Assembly: GCF_003990915.1 (NCBI RefSeq)
Contig: NZ_BHXQ01000007.1
Coordinates: 124,001 to 188,000 of the forward strand
DNA length: 64,000 nt
Source of the DNA: Chryseotalea sanaruensis
GTDB lineage: Bacteria; Bacteroidota; Bacteroidia; Cytophagales; Cyclobacteriaceae
Reading direction: 5' to 3'
Position 1 is the first letter of the stretch. The number at the start of each line of letters is the position of its first letter. The position numbers and the translations under genes are program-made. The notes below the pieces were generated by a model. The model did no database searches, was not told the DNA's origin, and saw only the letters and a program-made list of their open reading frames with translations. This document shows, in pieces, positions 63,763-64,000 of this stretch.

Positions 63763-64000
63763 TTAAAATTCGAATGAATATATTTTAATAGTATAATCAG
63801 ATTGAAACATTAAATAATATGTATTGTTTAATGAAGTAATTCTTAGGTAGATCGTACTCTCATCGCTGTCGGGAGACGGATAGTCAGAGATAGCATTATA
63901 AAAGTCAACTTTTTTATTGCTTAAAATGTTAGGAGAAATTGTTAGTGTTTTATAATGATTCCCGGTACCTCTTTCAAAAAAAATTAATTTACCAAGCCCA
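63763..64000 (-). CDS. C-terminal part of a further array protein
   Basis: The minus strand is open from the window edge to a TAA at 63763-63765, giving 78 codons with no start in view: KLIFFERGTGNHYKTLTISP, then YPSPDSDESTIYLRITSLNN and a final IKIYSFEF. The sequence is strand-rich and looks like the end of a secreted or lipoprotein gene such as those before it. No family can be named. Confidence 0.65.
   Translation of the reverse strand, partial: GLGKLIFFERGTGNHYKTLTISPNILSNKKVDFYNAISDYPSPDSDESTIYLRITSLNNTYYLMFQSDYTIKIYSFEF

Overview
The window comes from a member of the Bacteroidota, most likely Cytophagales-like. The evidence is a PorP/SprF-family type IX secretion protein divergent from a giant adhesin with a type B gliding/T9SS C-terminal domain, two DUF4199 proteins, a SusD-free but lipoprotein-rich gene set, a TTTG-N18-TAACTTTG promoter before ndh, and starts without clear Shine-Dalgarno sequences. 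No rRNA, tRNA, CRISPR array, integrase or transposase was seen.

Region 1 (1-10.3 kb) is a signalling cluster. A very large multi-PAS/GAF histidine kinase on the minus strand is cut by one in-frame TAG codon and is followed by a partial Rcp1-type response regulator. Divergently there are a CheY-like regulator and a NarL-type regulator (ATGA overlap). Then come a secreted barrel-like protein preceded by three hairpins, a minimal histidine kinase, a small secreted protein, a lipoprotein, a GAF hybrid kinase, an HPt protein and a receiver. Several of these genes overlap, so the last six look like one phosphorelay operon.

Region 2 (10.4-53.2 kb) is mostly chromosomal housekeeping and envelope biology. 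It holds an FtsX/MacB-type permease, a tricorn-like protease, a two-lobed retropepsin-like protein coupled to a protein with four tandem CBM48-like repeats, a CoA-transferase, an HD protein, peptidase E, a YitT protein, a sulfhydrylase with OsmC, and an MreB paralog. It continues with three amidohydrolase paralogs (two lacking the HxH metal motif), YfhO with galactokinase, the T9SS pair, a NUDIX hydrolase, a GT2 glycosyltransferase, the DUF4199 pair, a catalytically degenerate dihydroorotase, a CNNM/CorC protein, type II NADH dehydrogenase and a KUP potassium transporter. Two small membrane proteins (42 and 53 aa) lie in gaps. Three copies of a hairpin repeat with outer inverted arms and a CTCTCC core are scattered at 13.2, 20.3 and 34.7 kb.

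Region 3 (53.2-64 kb) is accessory and visibly AT-rich. It starts with a 53-codon fragment of the C-terminal end of methionyl-tRNA synthetase, cut exactly where a hairpin repeat begins. After it come ten complete and one partial orphan gene, nearly all lipoproteins, secreted or membrane-anchored, and most separated by a single hairpin repeat of about 70-100 nt. At least five and probably six of these repeats belong to one family (consensus left arm GTCTTAGCGTCTC, right arm GAGACCTTAAGAC), all in the same orientation even though the flanking genes switch strand. This cassette-like array is the best candidate in the window for an undescribed system; its mechanism and function cannot be read from the sequence alone.
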